Part shown: one piece after another, positions 60,284 through 64,000 of the stretch
Position numbering within the stretch: the stretch's first letter is position 1
Layout: the number at the start of each line of letters is the position of its first letter
Translations under genes and position numbers: made by a program
The notes under the pieces: generated by a model
Seen by the model: the letters and a program-made list of their open reading frames with translations, nothing else
Told to the model about the DNA's origin: nothing
Databases searched by the model: none
NCBI RefSeq assembly: GCF_003412455.1
Contig: NZ_QTJU01000003.1
Location: 372,001-436,000 of the forward strand
Reading direction: 5' to 3'
DNA: 64,000 bases
Origin: Deminuibacter soli
GTDB taxonomy: Bacteria; Bacteroidota; Bacteroidia; Chitinophagales; Chitinophagaceae

Positions 60284-61672
60284 ATGCAACATTTTCAGGC
60301 ATTGGTTATCGGGTCTGGACAAGGCGGTACGCCGCTGGCAAAAAAGTTGGCGAACTCAGGGCAAACAACGCTGCTGGTAGAAAAAAGATGGATCGGCGGT
60401 ACCTGTATCAATGACGGCTGTACGCCCACCAAAACCATGATCGCCGATGCGCGGAAAGCCTTCATTATTCAGAATGGATACAAATGGGGCATTTACGTAA
60501 ACAACTACACCATTGACTTTGAACAGATACGCGAGCGTAAAGACAAGGTGGTGCAGCAATTCAGGAACGGTTCGCAGAAAGGACTGGAACACACGCCCAA
60601 TCTCACCCTTGTTTTTGGCGAAGCTGCCTTTACGGGCGACAAAACCATTACCGTAACCAATAGCAAGGGCGAACAGGAAACATACACGGCCGACAAAATA
60701 TTCATCAACACCGGCGCACAACCCGTGATACCCGATATTGAAGGATTAAAACAAACGCCTTACTATACCTCCACCACCCTGCTGGATGCACCCTATGTGC
60801 CGCCACACCTGGTAATACTGGGCGCAGGTTATATTGGTCTTGAACTGGGGCAGCTGTTTAAAAGACTGGGCAGCGAAATCACGATTATAGAAAGAGGCAG
60901 CCGCCTGCTGCAGCACGAAGACGAGGATGTGGCGGATGTAATTCAACAGGCATTGCAGGAAGATGGCATCCGCATTTTTACCAATACCAATGTGCTGAAA
61001 GTGACCGCACCCGATGAAGCTGAAGTAAACCTCACCGTACAGCAGAACGGCCGCCAGCTGCAGATTGAAGGCACCCACCTGCTGGTAGCTTCGGGCCGTG
61101 CGCCGCAAACAAAACAATTACATCCTGCTGCCGCCGGTATAGCGACAGACGAGCGTGGTTTTATCACAGTAAACGAATACCTCGAAACCAATGTACCCGG
61201 CATTTATGCGCTGGGCGATGTAAAACCCGGGCCCGCGTTCACGCATATTTCGTACAACGATTATATTGTAATTGCACACAACCTGCTCAACAACCAGCGC
61301 GTAAGCATACACGACCGGCCTGTGCCCTATTGCATGTTTACCGATCCGCAGCTGGGCCGTATTGGATATACGGAAAAACAGGCACGCGAAAAAGGATTTG
61401 ACATATGGGTAACCACGATGCCCATGACCCATGTAGCACGTGCGATAGAAACCGGTGAAACCAGGGGACTGATGAAAGCCATCGTGAACAAGGCCGATAA
61501 CCAGGTAATTGGTGCAGCTATTGCCGGCACTGAAGGTGGTGAGGTAATGACCATGCTGCAACTGGCCATGATGGGCAAACTTACCTGGCAGCAATTGCGG
61601 GAAACCATTTTTGCGCATCCGCTGTATGCAGAATCCATCAACAACCTTTTTTTGCAACTAGAGGATAAATAG
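60284..61672 (+). CDS. class I pyridine nucleotide-disulfide oxidoreductase (mercuric reductase-like)
   Basis: This 462-aa flavoenzyme is read from the ATG at 60284 (MQHFQALVIGSGQGG); the frame runs back to 60191 without a family match. FAD motif: VIGSGQGGTPLAKKLANSG. The redox disulfide is CINDGC in GGTCINDGCTPTKTM. The NAD(P) site is VILGAGYIGLELGQLFKRLGSEITIIE, and the FAD-closing motif YALGDVKPGPAFTHIS. The C-terminal dimerisation domain ends HPLYAESINNLFLQLED. It is nearest to mercuric-reductase or dihydrolipoyl-dehydrogenase-like proteins; there is no N-terminal heavy-metal domain and no C-terminal CC pair, so Hg detoxification is not supported. It is 64 bases upstream of an ABC transporter gene. 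Confidence 0.9.
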   Translation: MQHFQALVIGSGQGGTPLAKKLANSGQTTLLVEKRWIGGTCINDGCTPTKTMIADARKAFIIQNGYKWGIYVNNYTIDFEQIRERKDKVVQQFRNGSQKGLEHTPNLTLVFGEAAFTGDKTITVTNSKGEQETYTADKIFINTGAQPVIPDIEGLKQTPYYTSTTLLDAPYVPPHLVILGAGYIGLELGQLFKRLGSEITIIERGSRLLQHEDEDVADVIQQALQEDGIRIFTNTNVLKVTAPDEAEVNLTVQQNGRQLQIEGTHLLVASGRAPQTKQLHPAAAGIATDERGFITVNEYLETNVPGIYALGDVKPGPAFTHISYNDYIVIAHNLLNNQRVSIHDRPVPYCMFTDPQLGRIGYTEKQAREKGFDIWVTTMPMTHVARAIETGETRGLMKAIVNKADNQVIGAAIAGTEGGEVMTMLQLAMMGKLTWQQLRETIFAHPLYAESINNLFLQLEDK

Positions 61673-61736
61673 CACCGCTCACCAACAGAGTGTGCAAGCA
61701 ATTCCACAGTTTACCGTATAATGCCGTCCGGTTGCT

Positions 61737-62708
61737 ATGAAAGCCGGGAATACAATGATAAAAGTTGACCAGCTATCTAAATATTTTACCCCGCTGAAAA
61801 AAGTGGTGGATGCTATTTCCTTTGAAGTAAACAAGGGCGAAACGCTTGTATTGCTGGGCACCAGCGGCAGCGGCAAAACCACTACCCTGCGTATGCTGAA
61901 CCGGCTGATAGAACCCAGCAGCGGCACTATTACTATTAACGGGCAAAACATATTACAGCAACCAGCAGATGCACTGCGCCGCCAGATGGGGTATGTGCTG
62001 CAGGAGACCGGCCTGTTCCCGCATTACACCATTGCAGAGAACATTGCCATTGTGCCGGGCCTGTTGCAATGGCCCAAACAGCAAACCGCCGCACGTACCG
62101 AGGAGCTGCTGCACAAACTGCAGCTGCCGCCCCATGAATACAGCGAAGCTTACCCGCGCGAGCTCAGCGGCGGCCAGCAACAGCGCGTAGGGCTCGCCCG
62201 CGCCCTGGCGGCCAACCCGCCTATTTTACTGATGGATGAACCCTTCGGCGCACTGGACCCCATTACCCGTGGTATGGTGCGTAAAGACTTTATGGCGCTT
62301 GATGAACTGCACCAGAAAACCATCGTACTGGTAACCCACGATGTAAACGAAGCCTTTATTATGGGCACGCAGATATGCCTGATGCACGAAGGCCGCATTG
62401 CACAAATAGGCTCGCCGGCAACACTGCTGTTTAACCCGGCCAATGATTTTGTGCGCAATTTCTTCAGCGAGCAGCGCCTGCAGCTGGAGTTGCGCATTAT
62501 GCGCATACACGATACCTGGCAATGGCTGCCTTCAGCCGCGCCGGGCAACAATGCACAACCACTGCAGCCCGGTACCAGCTACTGGGATGCGCTGGACCAA
62601 CTGAACACCGGCGGCGCTTTTTTTGTGCAATACCAGGGAGAAACAAAATCCGTCACCAGTGAGGCCCTGTTCACGGCCCTTAACCAATACAAAGCCCAAA
62701 AACAATAA
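61737..62708 (+). CDS. osmoprotectant-type ABC transporter ATP-binding protein
   Basis: This 323-aa ATPase starts at 61737 or at the Met at 61755 (MIKVDQLSKYF), which better fits the family. Walker A is GTSGSGKTTTLRML, the signature ELSGGQQQRVGLARAL, Walker B ILLMDEPFGALDPITR, and the switch His is in VTHDVNEAF. The C-terminal third contains RLQLELRIMRIHDTWQWLP, but no clear CBS pair is visible. It belongs to the glycine betaine/carnitine/choline (OpuC) class. The permease/binding-protein gene starts 3 bases after its stop, so they form one transporter. Confidence 0.9.
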   Translation: MKAGNTMIKVDQLSKYFTPLKKVVDAISFEVNKGETLVLLGTSGSGKTTTLRMLNRLIEPSSGTITINGQNILQQPADALRRQMGYVLQETGLFPHYTIAENIAIVPGLLQWPKQQTAARTEELLHKLQLPPHEYSEAYPRELSGGQQQRVGLARALAANPPILLMDEPFGALDPITRGMVRKDFMALDELHQKTIVLVTHDVNEAFIMGTQICLMHEGRIAQIGSPATLLFNPANDFVRNFFSEQRLQLELRIMRIHDTWQWLPSAAPGNNAQPLQPGTSYWDALDQLNTGGAFFVQYQGETKSVTSEALFTALNQYKAQKQ

Positions 62709-62711
62709 TAC

Positions 62712-64000
62712 ATGCAGGAACAACAGGGCTTTTTTGAATTTATACGGCAACAGTCGGGCAAGCTGCTCGAGCAAACGCTGGTGCATATTGGCCTCACCTT
62801 TATTTCACTCATCATTGCACTGGCCATTGGTGTAACACTGGGCATACTCATCAGCCGCAAACGCTGGCTGGCAGGCCCTGTGCTGGGTGTGGCAGGCGTG
62901 CTGCAAACCATCCCGAGCATTGCCCTGCTGGGCTTTATGATACCCTTACTGGGCATAGGCCCCAAACCTGCCATTGTGGCCCTGCTGCTGTATGCCCTGC
63001 TGCCCATTATCCGCAACACTTTTACCGGTATTACCGGCGTAAACCCCGCCGTGCTGGAAGCAGCCAGGGGCATGGGCATGAGTGATGCGCAAATATTGCG
63101 CAAAGTGCAGCTGCCGCTGGCCATGCCGGTGTTGCTGGCAGGTATCCGCATTGCCACGGTAATTAATGTAGGAGTGGCTACGCTGGCCGCATACATTGCT
63201 GCAGGCGGTTTGGGTGAATTTATCTTTGGCGGTATTGCCCTCAACAATACCAACATGATTCTTGCAGGCGCCATACCGGCTGCTTTGCTGGCGCTGCTGT
63301 TTGATGGCGCTTTGTCCCTGCTGCAACGTGTTAACTATCGTAAAATGCGCCTGGCAGTATGGATTTTGCCGCTGGCGCTGGTGGCGCTCTCCTCGTTTTA
63401 CCTGCTGCCGGCCACGTACAACGGCAAAATACTCGCGGGTTTCACGCCCGAATTTATGGGGCGTATGGATGGCAACCTCGGACTTAGAAAAGTATATAAC
63501 CTGAACCTGCGCACACTTGTGATCAACGATATGGTGATGTACAAGGCAGCATATGAAAAAAAACTGGATGTGATCAGCGGCAGCACTACCGATGGCCGTG
63601 TAAAAGCTTTTGACCTCGCTGCGCTGGAAGACGACAAACATATTTTTCCGCCCTATTATGCCGCGCCTATTGTTAACGAACAAACGTTGGCACGATTTCC
63701 GGAACTGGAACCGGTACTGAACAGCCTGAGCGGTAAAATAAACGACCAGGTGATGACGGCCCTCAACTACCAGGTGGATTATTTGAAACAAAGTCCTGAA
63801 GCAGTAGCCAAGGATTTTCTCACAAAAGCAGGTTTATACAAATCACCACGGCAGGGCAGCAAGGGCAGCATCACCATCGGTTCTAAAATATTCGGCGACG
63901 GCTACATACTGGCATATATGTATAAGATGCTGGTAGAAGGAAACACGGATTTAAATGTGGTGACCAAAACAGGTTTGGGTGGCACCAAAATTTGTTTTGA
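62712..64000 (+). CDS. osmoprotectant ABC permease fused to a substrate-binding domain (3' partial)
   Basis: The gene runs to the window edge; 429 complete codons are visible. Residues 1-230 are a permease with the EAA-type loop (LEAARGMGMSDAQILRKVQLPLAMPVLLAGIR) and several hydrophobic helices, as in OpuCB/OpuF-like transporters. From residue 243 comes GFTPEFMGRMDG, then TDGRVKAFDLAALEDDKHIFPPYYAAPIV and INDQVMTALNYQVDYL, segments normally in the second half of the binding domain. After that, at about 387, comes ITIGSKIFGDGYILAYMYKM and LGGTKICF, segments normally at its start. The binding domain therefore appears circularly permuted. The likely ligands are quaternary amines such as glycine betaine; these are not determined by the sequence seen. 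Confidence 0.85.
   Translation, partial: MQEQQGFFEFIRQQSGKLLEQTLVHIGLTFISLIIALAIGVTLGILISRKRWLAGPVLGVAGVLQTIPSIALLGFMIPLLGIGPKPAIVALLLYALLPIIRNTFTGITGVNPAVLEAARGMGMSDAQILRKVQLPLAMPVLLAGIRIATVINVGVATLAAYIAAGGLGEFIFGGIALNNTNMILAGAIPAALLALLFDGALSLLQRVNYRKMRLAVWILPLALVALSSFYLLPATYNGKILAGFTPEFMGRMDGNLGLRKVYNLNLRTLVINDMVMYKAAYEKKLDVISGSTTDGRVKAFDLAALEDDKHIFPPYYAAPIVNEQTLARFPELEPVLNSLSGKINDQVMTALNYQVDYLKQSPEAVAKDFLTKAGLYKSPRQGSKGSITIGSKIFGDGYILAYMYKMLVEGNTDLNVVTKTGLGGTKICF

Noticed and set aside
1-64000. tRNA, rRNA and riboswitch genes
   Set aside because: I looked through the gaps for cloverleaf T-arm-like strings and known conserved cores and found none that fold convincingly; a covariance-model search would be needed to be certain.

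Overview
The window comes from the chromosome of a member of the Bacteroidota, most likely a Chitinophagaceae-type soil organism (Chitinophaga, Niastella, Filimonas or a relative). This rests on two SusC/SusD pairs, type IX secretion (T9SS) sorting domains of both type A and type B, a PorP/SprF protein, LytS/LytR-type and hybrid-style regulators, sparse Shine-Dalgarno sequences, and the gene families present. I saw no tRNA, rRNA, CRISPR array, transposase or phage module. Both edges cut genes: the first SusC lacks its N-terminus and the last permease/binding protein lacks its C-terminus.

Region 1 (1-11800, + strand) is a polysaccharide utilization locus: SusC (partial), SusD lipoprotein, a SusB-type inverting GH97 alpha-glucosidase, and a very large modular protein whose beta-helix carries the Asp-Asp/Asp spacing of GH87 alpha-1,3-glucanases. 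Together they predict use of alpha-1,3-glucan, such as fungal wall glucan, mutan or nigeran. Region 2 (11800-15450) holds repeat-rich intergenic DNA, a COG4315-type lipoprotein, a DUF983 protein and an AraC regulator. Region 3 (15468-23559, +) is a tight four-gene run: a tail-collar (microcystin-dependent type) protein, a periplasmic-binding-protein-like protein without a signal peptide, a 1788-residue surface protein made of 16 Ig-like repeats with a T9SS type B sorting domain, and its PorP/SprF partner. Region 4 (24020-31630) holds a SET-domain protein, an AraC regulator, a fusion of an FAD-dependent oxidoreductase with a GT-C-like membrane glycosyltransferase, a free-standing paralogue of that membrane half, and two tandem small exported proteins with conserved leaders.

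Region 5 (31715-41965, - strand) is a second SusCD locus: SusC with an STN domain, SusD, a GH2 enzyme with a TPR-like tail, and an S9 prolyl oligopeptidase. Region 6 (42569-54772) is a mixed regulatory and metabolic stretch: a small HD hydrolase of the ppGpp-hydrolase type, gamma-glutamyltransferase, GNAT acetyltransferase, a sigma-54 response regulator, an AraC regulator, a TPR histidine kinase, a PhzF gene broken by one in-frame TGA, an exported SnoaL-RidA fusion, a MocR regulator with a visible direct-repeat operator, and an orphan ABC ATPase.

Region 7 (54932-64000) holds an outer-membrane barrel / LytS kinase / LytTR regulator operon on the minus strand, a DinB protein, a class I pyridine nucleotide-disulfide oxidoreductase, and an osmoprotectant-type ABC transporter whose fused binding domain appears circularly permuted. 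The best candidates for undescribed biology are the tail-collar/Ig-repeat operon, the flavoenzyme-GT-C fusion with its small-protein pair, and the dispersed intergenic palindromes. All functional calls were made by reading motifs without database searches.
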